Assembly: GCA_037903355.1 (NCBI GenBank)
Contig: JBAJFE010000001.1
Location: 1,263,298 to 1,327,297, forward strand
DNA: 64,000 bases
Direction of reading: 5' to 3'
Origin: Trichuris trichiura
Taxonomy: Eukaryota > Nematoda > Enoplea > Trichinellida > Trichuridae
Below are positions 44,948 through 55,658 of this stretch, one piece after another. Below the pieces are notes generated by a model. It made no database searches and had not been told where the DNA came from. It saw only the letters and a list, made by a program, of their open reading frames with translations. Numbering within the stretch: the first letter of the stretch is position 1; each line of letters starts with the position of its first letter. The position numbers and the translations under genes are program-made.

Positions 44948-46163
44948 TGCTCGCGTTCAGAATGCAAGAAGTAAAACTGAAAAATTCTTTCGTTAAGGAA
45001 ACTTATTCTTCCTTAGTCACATGGTTTTTCAGTTGCTACTGAGAGAGTGATACAAAGCGACGCGCGATACGCGGAGACAAATTTAGACAAAACTGAGGAA
45101 AGCAAGTGTGTTCAAACTGTCCCACTACGCCACTGTTACGTAGGAACCAACGAAGCACAGTCGTCCGGAGAAGCAACTTCATCCCACTTTAAGTGCCAAA
45201 GATTAGGGAGCACCGCCTAATTTTTACAGGCACAAAGCGAACAGAGACGTAAACTGTTCAACAGTTCGGCGAAGGAACAACACATTTCATCCTCTTTGGT
45301 TACTATCAGCTAACATGTCACGTTACTCTTGTCTGTCTGATGCAGCAAAGGATGGGAAATCACAGCTCTTGAAGTTTGATGATAACACGGCGTGACCTCT
45401 ATCGATGATATCTGTAAGCTCAATCGATGACAGCTTCACGCTCAGTCGGTGGGTGCTCCTGCAGCTGTAAGTATGCGCAATGGCTGTTGAAGTTTTATGA
45501 TAACGCTGCTTGACCTATATCAATGATAATTGTTAGCTGAATCGGTGAAAACTGTGCGCCCGCTCAGAACCGAGCTTTTAGTCATCCTCGATAAAGGTCA
45601 AGCAGCGTTATCATGAAACCTCAACAGCCATTGCGCATACTTACAGCTGCAGGAGCACCCACCGACTGAGCGTGAAGCTGTCATCGATTGAGCTTACAGA
45701 TATCATCGATAGAGGTCACGCCGTGTTATCATCAAACTTCAAGAGCTGTGATTTCCCATCCTTTGCTGCATCAGACAGACAAGAGTAACGTGACATGTTA
45801 GCTGATAGTAACCAAAGAGGATGAAATGTGTTGTTCCTTCGCCGAACTGTTGAACAGTTTACGTCTCTGTTCGCTTTGTGCCTGTAAAAATTAGGCGGTG
45901 CTCCCTAATCTTTGGCACTTAAAGTGGGATGAAGTTGCTTCTCCGGACGACTGTGCTTCGTTGGTTCCTACGTAACAGTGGCGTAGTGGGACAGTTTGAA
46001 CACACTTGCTTTCCTCAGTTTTGTCTAAATTTGTCTCCGCGTATCGCGCGTCGCTTTGTATCACTCTCTCAGTAGCAACTGAAAAACCATGTGACTAAGG
46101 AAGAATAAGTTTCCTTAACGAAAGAATTTTTCAGTTTTACTTCTTGCATTCTGAACGCGAGCA
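44948..46163. promoter_or_regulatory. probable shared bidirectional control region of P2
   Basis: 1.2 kb between two divergent transposase starts. On each side of the centre are two direct repeats of ~65 bp (motifs GATGATAACACGGCGTGACCTC and GATAACGCTGCTTGACCT; truncated here for length), present in the same places in P1. They could be transposase-binding or promoter sites; this is inference from position. Confidence 0.4.
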
Positions 46164-47476
46164 ATGAAAAGGAAAAGCTATACAGCCGCATTCAAGTTGG
46201 AAGTCGTCAAGGTGGCAAAAGAAAGCAACAATGCACAGGCGGCCAGGAAGTATGGCGTTGCCCGGAAGATGGTGATAGATTGGAGGAAACAGGAAGAGGC
46301 TCTGAAAAAGATGCCAAAGAAACAACGCGCAAGACGGTCAGGCACCGCCTCGTGGCCGGAACTGGAGAACGCTTTGGCAGAATGGGTCCGAGAACAGCGA
46401 CAGAGCGGCCATATCGTCACAGGAACAGACATGCAAGATAAAGCGATGAACTGGGCGCGCTACAATCCACACTTATCATACGGCTTTACTGCAACGCATG
46501 GATGGTGCAGCCGTTTTATGAAAAGGAAGGACCTCGTCCTGAGACGGAGGACGAAAACTGCGCAGAAAATGCCTGTGGATTTGGAGGATAAGCTGCGTGA
46601 CTTCCGGCGGTAAGTTTACACGTCTCTTTTTTGAAGAAGCGTAGCGTGCCATCCCGAAATAAGCAAAAGTCGAAGCTGTATTTCGTAGAAGAAATGAAAC
46701 TGTACTCTATCTCATGAAATTGTATTTCCAGGCATGTCAGTAAACTGAGAAGGGAAAATGAGTTCTTATTGGGCAGCATCGGTAATATGGATGAAACGCC
46801 AATATTTTTCGATATGATTGGCAATAGAACAGTAGACAGCAAAGGCACAAGGTCTATTCTAGTGAAGAGCACTGGACATGAAAGAACTCATTTCACGGTG
46901 GTGTTGTCCTGCCTGGCTAATGGAATAAAGTTGAAGCCCATGGTCATATTTAAGAGGAAAAGGACGCCAAAGGAGGATTTTCCTTCTGGCGCCTTTGTAC
47001 ACTTTCATGAGAACGGCTGGATGGACGAACAGGGTGTGAGATTGTGGATTGACAACATCTGGAGAAAAAGGCCTGGGCATGGTAACAACAGAAGCTTACT
47101 GGTGTGGGACTCATTCCGAAGTCACGTGGCAGCAACAATAAAATCACATTTAAAGAAATGCAAAATAGAAACAGCCGTAATACCCGGTGGGCTTACGTCA
47201 GTCCTGCAACCGCTGGATGTTTGCATTAATAAGCCCTTTAAAGACTACATTCGACAAGAGTGGAAAGAGTGGATGGCGAACGGACCGAAAACGTACACTG
47301 CCAGCGGACGAATGCGAGCTCCATCGCTCACTTTGCTGTGCCAGTTCGTAATAAAGGCATGGAGCAAAGTGAAGACGGAAACCGTCGTGAAGTCTTTTCG
47401 AAAGTGCTCCATCTCCACCCCGTTGGACGACACAGAAGACGATGGACTGCCAGACAGTGACGAAGACTATTCTTAG
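46164..47476 (+). CDS. pogo-type transposase, right arm (two exons), intact
   Basis: Exon 1 46,164-46,609, intron 46,610-46,731 (GTAAGT...TTCCAG), exon 2 46,732-47,476; splicing gives 396 aa with no stop. The N-terminus (SYTAAFKLEVVKVAKE ... YGVARKMVIDWR) is a Brinker/psq-like helix-turn-helix, followed by a CENP-B-type second DNA-binding domain (TATHGWCSRFMKR, ~120-133) and a DDE_1 core with D169 (NMDETPIFF), D275 (LLVWDSFRSH) and D311 (LQPLDVC), spacing DD35D. The C-terminus is acidic (DDTEDDGLPDSDEDYS). This is the only full-length DNA-transposon gene in the window and could be active. The mirrored copy is identical at protein level. Confidence 0.93.
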
Positions 47477-47841
47477 CTTAACCCTTTTGTCACTGCAGTT
47501 AATGTTTTCCGCTTCATGTACCATGCTTGTCCGCTTCTACAATCTATGCATCCGTGTTTTACATGCAACAGTTGTGATAGACGTCCAATAAACTTATTCA
47601 ATACGATTCATTTTTCATAGCTTACGCAATGCTGTACAACACGCGCTAATCGGCAGCTGATCAGTTTTCGCGTTGAAGCTGAGGCAAGACAGTTTCAAGT
47701 GAACGGACGATTAGCATTCATAGGAAATTGACCAATCAGAGTTGATCTAGACTTGAGCAATGAGCGTCATCGTTGCTGGGCCAATCACTACCACCCTTCG
47801 CTAGCGCAGGGGGGAGTACTTATAAGCCGTGAAATACGGTA

Positions 47842-48727
47842 CTTTTATTTAAGCTCACTGAAATCATCGTAGGAACGGAAGAGATATTTCCATAAAGCGA
47901 AAAATTTACTATACCATTTTTTCATGACGTCACAAGGAAAATTCTGTGACTGTAGCAGCAGAGCTCCTTGAGACGATATACGACAGATATATGTCTTTTG
48001 TTGAACGAATAATGTGGTTAATTTCGTGCAGAGAGTACGGAACGGCAACAGTGGTACGACAGAAACACTGCCAATTCAGCAAGCCGATCCACTGCCGCCT
48101 CAGCTATTTATATAGACAGTCTTTGCTCTCTATCAAGGTGAATAACCAAAGAGGGCCAGTGACCTACGATAGGACAATAGCCCAAGGGAGCAATGACGCA
48201 CAGGGATAGCGAGCTCAAGCAGGATGACTTTCTGCAAACTGGGCACAACTTTGTAACAAGAGGGGGATACGGTCATATTGTCCTGTGGATAGTAATAAGT
48301 TAAGGCCATGTAGGGCCGACGGCCTTATCTTGTTATCACCAGCAGGAACCTCGTCCAGCAGCTGGTAAAAGCGCACTGACCTCATGCGATAGTAAATGAT
48401 GCGAAAAGAAAAACACATTTTTTATGTTAAAAAAATAGTTTGCAAGAAAAGAATTTCATGTTTCTGTATGAACTGTCTATTGTTGAATTGGTTGGTAACC
48501 AACTGATCCAACCAAGTTACTTCCGGTGATTCATTCGGCTACGGATGTTCAACGCATGAATGCTACATTGTGTCTTTTTCTTTTTCTCTACGCCTTTCTC
48601 CTCCTCTTGTGGAAGCTGGATATAAACTGGAAGTGCGCCGCTGTTGAAGCGCAGGGGAATGATTTCTCGCAACCTGGAGACCAGCTCTACTTTCTCCAGT
48701 CACTCCATCACTTACTACTGTAAGGAA
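47842..48727. other. no gene recognised
   Basis: Short frames only. ATTTATATAGAC near 48,105 is TATA-like but I cannot attach it to a gene. Confidence 0.35.
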
Positions 48728-49850
48728 TCACCCCAGCGCGTCCTTGTAGCGAAGATGTGTCGATGAGCCGTACCGAATGGATATATCGTATCGACGATGA
48801 TGAGCCCAGCGCTGTAACCAATACGTTTTATCGATAAGGCTTCTCCTTTGTATCCAAAAATAGACAGTAATGGTTGGTGGTCGATTAATAATGTGAATTG
48901 GCGGCCGTATACCGTGCGGTAAATTTTTTAAACAGCACAAAGGTCAGACTTGATGCCTCCTCTGCTTAGCAATACTTTTTTACTGCACAAGTGAGAACAT
49001 ACAATCTGTGTGCAATAGCTTTTCGAAGCCACGGGATAAGCGATGCATTATTACTGCTCCAAGGCCTTTCTATGAGGCATCAGCTGCCAATACAAAACTA
49101 TTGGATCACAGCGGGTGACCAGCACACCATAGTTGAGAAATCTTTTTCTTCTGTCGAGAGCAGGCTGACAGTGGCTTGTCCAAACAAAGGGTTGATGCCT
49201 TCTTAAAAGTGAATGAAGTGGTTGCCCGAAATTCCTTCGTGCCCTCAACGGAAAGGCTGTAATTAGCTCAGTATTCCCAGAAATAAGTGCAAGGAACCCA
49301 TGCTCGCATGTACTTGGATGCTTTTATAATCTCGAACATGGATGGGTCAGGTCGACAACCGTTCTTGTCGAACACGAAGCCTAGAAACTTAACGCACGCG
49401 GTGTCGCAAGTCCACTCTTCTGGTTTGATACAAAACTAAATTCCTCAATAATTTAATGGTATGACTCCAAATTCTATTGTTCTCCTCAACAATGATAACA
49501 TCGTCCCGATATGCTACACCACCTTTCAGTCCTGCCAGTAAGTATCCTTGACCTGCTAGAAAATACTTAGGGCTGGGTGTACTCCAACTTGTACAGAGGT
49601 ACAATCTGCGATGAGTATTTAGAGTGAGGAACTATTTCGACTTTTTCGTCAACTTTAAATAGACGTCTGCAAAGTCGATGCGAGAAAAAAATTGCACCGC
49701 CGTTTTAAACTCCAAAGATATATTCAGGCGGAGGCAGTGAAACTTACTGCAGTTCTAACGCAAGAGCGAAAGTCTTATACAGTTCTGAAATGATCCGTCT
49801 ATTTTCTAATCAGCGACATTTGGGATGACCCAACATGGGTGATTCAATCT
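48728..49850 (-). pseudogene. decayed gypsy pol (RT and RNase H remnants)
   Basis: Minus-strand pieces in order: FSRIDFADVYLKL (RT motif with catalytic Asp, ~49,680), VAYRDDVIIVEE (YLDD region, reading YRDD, ~49,510) and YGRQFTLLIDHQPLLSIFG (gypsy-type RNase H, ~48,870). Frame shifts and stops separate them, and integrase is not seen. Unrelated in detail to the young element at 1.4-6.5 kb. Dead. Confidence 0.72.
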
Positions 49851-49886
49851 GAAAATAGAGCCACTTTGCTCAAATCCGTAAATATA

Positions 49887-51186
49887 GGAGGGTTGTTCGA
49901 AAAGTTCCCGGAAAAATTAAATAAAAATTTTATTTGCAATGATATCAAACTTATTCCTCAGTGTATCTTCCGTCAACCTCTAGGCACCCTTGCAGACGGT
50001 GTCTCCACCTCCGCAGACGTTCCTCGTAGAATCCTGGGGACACTGCATTGCACCAAGTCGAGAAAGCGCGTTTCGAAACATCCATTGACCCGAACAACGT
50101 GGCTTTTAAATGTTCTTTTAACTTTGGGAAAAGCAAAAGTCGGATAGGGCAAGATCTGGACTGTAGGGCGGGTGTGGAATGATTTCCCACCAAAACTCAC
50201 GAAGAACAGTCCTCACAGTCCTTGACGTATGAGCCGGCGCGTCATCGTGATGGAAAAAAACATTGAGGTGCAACTTGCCACTTCGTTTTCTTGTCAGTGT
50301 GGTCTTTAATTTTCACAATATTGCTTTATAACAACTTGCTGTGACTGTCCGCTCTCCTTCGAAAAAGTTAGTCGGAATTACTCCTTCCGAGTATCAGAAT
50401 ATGGTCGCCATAATCTTTTCAGCCGACCTCTCCGCTTTGAACTTGACTGAACCTGCTGATCCCTTCGGTAACCACTGCTTGGATTGGATCTTACTCTCGG
50501 GGTCATATTGGTAGATCCATTTTTCATCTCCTGTGACGACACGGTCAAGAAACCAGGTCTCATTTGCTTAGATCTTCGTTAAAAGCTCCCGAGAAAGGTT
50601 AACGCGTCCAACCAGCTGTCCTTCGCGCAACGTTTTCGGGACCCACCGAGCTGAAAGCTTCCTCAGACCAAGGGTCTCACGCAGTATTCTAAATGCCGAA
50701 AGATGGAAAATCTTATCCATTCTAGCAATCCTCCTGATGGCAATATTGCGTTCTCCTTCTACTAGGTTCCGGACAAGGACCACGGTTCTTTCGTTCGTTG
50801 TGGTTGCTGGTCCTCCCGCTCTCCGGTTGTTTTCGATGGCCTGTCTGCCCTCCGTGAAACGCCTTATCCACTCATAAACAACCGATTTAGATGATGCACT
50901 ACTTTTGTAAACCTGCTGCCAACATTGAATAATCCTCCTCGGTTGCCAACCAAGCTTGGATAAAAATTTAATATTAGCTCTGACCTTAAAACGAAGATTT
51001 TCCACATCAAGAGAAAAACGATTACTTTAGGAGCAGCTTGTACCGCACTGTCGCAGTGCCGGATAAGGATACCTTCCTGTACAAGTCCGAAGATAACGGA
51101 GATAAGATTAAACATGTTTTGGCCCATCGGTTGGCGTCCTTTCAGACACTGCACCGTCTTTCCGGAAACTTTCCGAACATTCTTCG
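49887..51186 (-). mobile_element. mariner transposon (1.3 kb)
   Basis: Terminal repeats GGTTGTTCGAAAAGTTCCCGG (truncated) and inverted ATGTTCGGAAAGTTTCCGG, each next to a TA (49,885-49,886 and 51,187-51,188). The total of 1,300 bp is the normal mariner length. It lies 125 bp beyond the stop codon of the STE24 gene, in its 3' flank. Confidence 0.88.
49980..51005 (-). pseudogene. mariner transposase with stops and a frame change
   Basis: The N-terminal part is open for 145 codons (51,005-50,568), with a mariner HTH and SVVYEWIRRFTEGRQ. After a frame change near 50,565 come VVTGDEKWIYQYD (first catalytic Asp), then HHDDAPAHTS (second) and YSPDLALSDF (third; the DD34D type of mariner). In-frame stops occur after MATIF, after YKAIL and after FCFSQS. 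Similar transposases gave rise to vertebrate SETMAR. Inactive. Confidence 0.88.
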
Positions 51187-51310
51187 TAATTCTAATAATA
51201 ATATATAATTGCGCCGTTAGGATGAGGATGAAGCATACAAATGATGTATAAAAAGTATATTTTCAAAGACAACGAAAGATCCGAGAACAATACTGCTTAA
51301 CTAAAACGTG

Positions 51311-53569
51311 CTAATCAAGCTTGGACAGCGCTTCTAAACGTTCAGGTACAGATGGATGGCTATGATGCCAGGCCGAATATAGCCAATCATCGATAGGAAA
51401 GATTAGATTGTCCCTACTGAGCTTTATGAGAGCGGACTTCATGCATTTGCCCAATCCAAGATTTGCTGAAAATCTGTCAGCGGCAAACTCCATTTTCCTG
51501 GTAAAGGCCACCAACATGACGCCCAGAAACTGCAACAATTTGATATTAAAGTTCCTCTTCTTTTGAAAAATTTACATTACCTCTGTAACAGGTGCAAGTA
51601 TGAATTGCAAGATGACGCCTAACCCTATCACTACGGGATATTCATCGTAAAACCCAAACGCATGATACAGGACAGGTTGTTTGTAAAGCCAAGCGAAAAC
51701 AGCGAGATGAGCAAACAGAGATATCTGAAATTTTTGCTTTTTAATCACTACTAAATATGGTAGCAATCAGATACCTCCATAATGATTATATTGTAAGTGT
51801 TATGCCAGAGTTTCCAATGGCCAAGTTCATGGCCGACTACGGCCAATACTTCCTCGTTGGACATACCGAGTGCCTTTTTCTTTTCACCGTTGAATTCCTT
51901 CTGAAAATCGACCAAAAAAGGCAACATCAAGCAATGAGTCTTTTTAAAACTTATTGCCCCATCTGTTTTTTCCCCTTTCTCGTCTTTGGACGCATTTTCG
52001 TTCGTTTTGTATTCTGCTAAGAGTGTATCATAAAGAACGATGCGCTTGTTGTTCCAAATCCCGTAAAGATAAGCATTGCTGTGTGACGATCGTTTAGAAC
52101 CTGAAAAGCAGTGATTTAAGCTTCGAAATCGTTTGAAACTTTGAACAACCTTCAACTATGATAATCTTTTTCAATGGATATGCTACCCGCGCGGACAGCT
52201 TTTTTATTTCTCTGTTCAATTCACCTTTCGGAAGTAGCGTGAACTTGTCAAATAATGGCGCAATAACTTCCGGATAAATGGTCATCAAAAGCTAAAACAA
52301 TGGCAAAAACTTCAAGCACGAATAAGCTAACGCTTAAATGGACTATTCTAAAAATGGCAACTTAGTGAAGGCGTATTGGATCGTTTTAACGCGATTATCA
52401 GAAATATCTGACAAACAAACTTTGCGAAATCTGTTCAATTGTTTTAAGTCATTTTCGGTTCGAAAATGCGATCTACGGACCTATTCACTCTGCCTGTTTG
52501 TTGGCTTGTAGTAATGAAACACTCCCTTGAAGTAAACGACAAAGATGTACGGCTCAATGAATTGCTAACCGATAAAAAGCTTTCTAGGAAAGATCACAAC
52601 ACTGCAATACCAACAGGGGACTAATAAAAGAAAAAGTTATTTCACAAACGTTTAAGTTGCACTCTCTAACAACTGCCAAACAGCCATGGTCAATACAATG
52701 AAAACATTCCTTTTTATGCAGATGGAAGAAATGTTTAAACTTAGCGAAACAGTGCACTTTACATGTGAAATTTTAAACTTACGAAGCCTGTCACGCTTAA
52801 ATAAGTGCCGGTGACCAGGATGCTATGTTCACTTTGCCATTTTATAATCCAGACCAACGCTGCAACTATTGGAGTAGTAATGACCAAAGATACGAGCAGT
52901 TTCATGATGGTATCCTTGATGAAGAATGCTACCTTCTGTTAATAGTCATTATTGGTTGACAAAAAATTGCAATTGCAGATATTACTTGTTTATTGAAACC
53001 GTGCTTTTCTTCAATAACAAAAACGCGAATATAGGACCACGGTAGGTCCAACAATGAAGAGATGATCATAGTTAATCCAACTGCCCACATTGATTGATAA
53101 ACCTAGAAAGGTAGCAAACGTAGGGTCAGAATAATTTGACTACTCATGTAGTTCAATCCGTACTTCACCAAATATGCCAATTTTTACGCATATAATGCCG
53201 GCTAAGTTCCACAGGGCTGGAATAAGGTCGAGCAGCAAAATCAACTGCAAAACAAAGGTCGAAAAGCTTAAAGAATTCGCGAGCTCACCGTAGTCTGAAT
53301 TTGATCAACTATGTCGTGGCAGAAGGATAATTTTGCCAAGTCCAATTTGTACAACCTAGCTTTTGCGAATTCGTTGGCATCAAGTATTTCTTTTAATTCG
53401 GGAGGAGGCTCTGCCGTTGCCGCTTGCTTCTGATACTGAAACGGCGTTTATTAGAACAGCAGATCTGGCATCAGAATCACACCTGCCGGCAGGACAAGTA
53501 CAAATTCCACAACCAGCTCAACCAGAGATAGGTAAAACAAGCAGTGAAGATTTGTTCGGCGGACAGCAT
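51311..53569 (-). CDS. ste24: CAAX prenyl protease 1 (STE24/ZMPSTE24), complete, nine exons
   Basis: Exons (minus): 53,569-53,483; 53,435-53,289; 53,244-53,164; 53,102-52,986; 52,935-52,783; 52,291-52,150; 52,100-51,775; 51,724-51,581; 51,529-51,311. The introns, by terminal bases, are GT-AG, 44-61 bp except one of 491 bp. All phases agree and give 471 aa (human ZMPSTE24 is 475). It is a multi-pass ER/inner nuclear membrane zinc protease that trims prenylated CAAX proteins. The zinc site is H333-E334-x-x-H337 (GHELGHW) with the third ligand E413 (MEFAADRF). Family signatures include FVIEEKHGFNKQ, IAPLFDKF, GSKRSSHSNAY and a C-terminal WHHSHPSVPERL. Start: the first ATG, giving MLSAEQIF. Exon 7 includes a 57-nt in-frame stretch that may be a retained intron. 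The C. elegans relative is fce-1. Confidence 0.95.
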
Positions 53570-55658
53570 ACCGCTCAGTTACTATTGTTTGACCTGAAAG
53601 GAAGGCGAAGTTAGCAGGTTATACGCAGAATTTCTTGAAACAAAACCATATGATTGCAGTATAATCTTGTCACGCCGGAAGTCTTGTTAGGAAAAGTCTT
53701 TATAGAAAAACATACATGCAGCTTTCGCACGCAAACTTCAGCAGAGTGATTCGTACACTAAGCTGATAACGAGGCGACTAAAGTCCCAACAGGTGCAAAA
53801 CTTTTCCTAACAGGATCTGTGCTGCAATAAAGTTAGCTTTTGAAAAAGAATTATCCGATTTAAGGAGCGTAAAATGTTGCATCTTGCTGACCACAAATTC
53901 TACGAAATTAAAGCGAGGCACTAAAAAAGGGAAAAACATTGGTGGCGCATGCTGCAGTAAAACGATGCTGCAGTTGTAGTCGCGCTCAAACAAAAAGTCG
54001 TAATGTACAGGAAACTAAGTGTATCAAGTTGCTAAGTCCAGACAGATCCACCTCACCTTCAACTGACTAGAACACGACGATTCCAAGCAAAGAACGACTG
54101 CACTAAACAGTGTGCAGGTGACATTCATACAGTAATAGATTGCCTAAATGACCTGCAGGTAACCTTTAAGAATATTGTTCACCCATACGACGACAGAACA
54201 ACGATACTTTAAAATACGTCCCGGTCTTGGCTGCTGAGTAAACAGCATGCCTTTGCAATGCTCACTGTAAAAGAGACAGACTCCTGAGAGTCATCTTCTA
54301 AACATAACGCTGAACACCTCTAATCAGAAGACAATATTTTCAGCCTAACACGAAAAGTGTTGTCATTATTTTTCTCACTATAACTTTGAAATTTAAAATA
54401 TTGGAACTACTTTGGCATTCAGACAAAATGACCTTGCTGATTATACGCCCCACATTCTGTGGGCTGGAAGTTCCTTCTTGGAACGCATGCACCGGCCACC
54501 CTATTCCAGCTTCACTGGGGAGCATACTGACCGTTCCGTCTTGCCCGTACCTAAGCCGAGCCAAAATATGAACCCTATGTTCATGCTTAGGCTTAAGTAC
54601 AGGCCGAGCAGGATGGCCTGCAAAATTGCAGTATGACTTTGGGGCGCATAACTAACTGACTTGACTCAGTTTATAGCAGCTGCAGAAGAACACTGAAAAT
54701 ATTCTTGTCTATTTAAAATGTTCTCGCAATTTAAGTAGCGCATCTTGCATTTGCCAATGTGCCCGTTAAATTTTATTACGCATTTTGTATCATTGCATAT
54801 ATGAAGACTAATTGCATTTTATCCAACCTCTACACAACTGTTACTCAGGAAAGCTGAAACAGAACCAACAATTACCGCAGCAGCAGTTTTACATTAAATT
54901 TCAAAATGGCGCAAATCTTCACTGGTCTCGAAAATAGCAAACCTACAGTAGACAAGTTCGTTACGGACGAAGTTTGAAGACGCATTAGCCCACTTTTTTT
55001 AAAATGTGATTAAGTTTTTCGATTATGCGCACCGGATTTCTTGGCCATTTCTCATTGTGGAATTGGAAATCGATTTTGCCGTTTGCTCGTTCTGCAAAGC
55101 CTCACCACGTTTTACAGTACGTGTAGCAGGCATTTTGAACTTCTCTTAAGTCGCAGCTGCACAAGCAGAAGAGCAGCCAACGTGTAACTCTGCCGTCATA
55201 TCTTCATTGGCGGCAACGCTCGAGTTTAACAGAAAACTAACGTTACTCATCGATACTGCTATTTAGGAAAGTCGCAAAAAAAGATAATTAAGTTGACATG
55301 CTAATAAACAAAATTTTATGCTATTCACTTTCCCCCTTTTTCAGGGGTTTGCTCAACTGAATAATTACAAGAAAGGAGCTTCAAATTTGGTCTTATTTCA
55401 TACTGATCGCAATATCGCTTCTAAAAGCAAATCAGCTCCACCAAGATCAATAAAGATGCCTAGAATACAAACGAGTGCATTTAATTCATGACCTCTCTTA
55501 GTTCAGCTTCACTATACTTCGTGCCATTGTAAACAGTAGTACCTGCACATTGAAAAGTAATGCACGTGCACTACGCAAAGTAAGTGAAGGTTCCGTGTTC
55601 CTATTTCTGGCTGTATTAACTTCTTCTTAGGAACCAACTTCCGTTGGTCTGCTGAACA
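53570..55658. other. divergent intergenic region of ste24 and dop1
   Basis: 2.1 kb between the two start codons, so it should hold both promoters. No clear TATA box or other gene. A repeat (54,480-54,640) lies in the middle. Confidence 0.5.
54480..54640 (+). repeat. diverged copy of the TTAGGC-bearing repeat, partly palindromic
   Basis: GTTCATGCTTAGGCTTAAG and GCAGGATGGCCTGC follow the core of the 14.2/24.9 kb TIR family. The left half (GTACCTAAGCCGAGCC) is an imperfect inverse of the right (GGCTTAAGTACAGGCCGAGC), making a fold-back. Confidence 0.5.

Larger units (their letters stand above)
43270..47841. mobile_element. palindromic pogo-type element P2 with a transposase gene in each arm (4.57 kb)
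   Basis: TA-bounded, with ends CCGTATTTCACGGC and the inverse. Arms 43,270-45,516 and 45,595-47,841 (2,247 bp each) are mirror images whose coordinates sum to 91,111 with no net indel along the arms. All three coding stretches compared are identical between arms. A 78-bp non-palindromic spacer remains (45,517-45,594), and the few mismatches I saw are next to it. The two transposase genes point outward from the centre. The outer ends are the 3' ends of the genes, so the element is a head-to-head fusion of two units with two 3' termini. Confidence 0.9.

Noticed and set aside
43270..47841. P2 as an assembly artefact (mirror-read chimera)
   Set aside because: P1 next door has the same centre with independent substitutions, both have TA-bounded ends, and the flanks differ on the two sides. 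An artefact would not also give an older, shorter relative. Long reads are still advisable.
48526..48723. Short frame with a leucine-rich, signal-like start
   Set aside because: 65 codons only, no homology recognised; hydrophobic runs are expected by chance in T-rich DNA.
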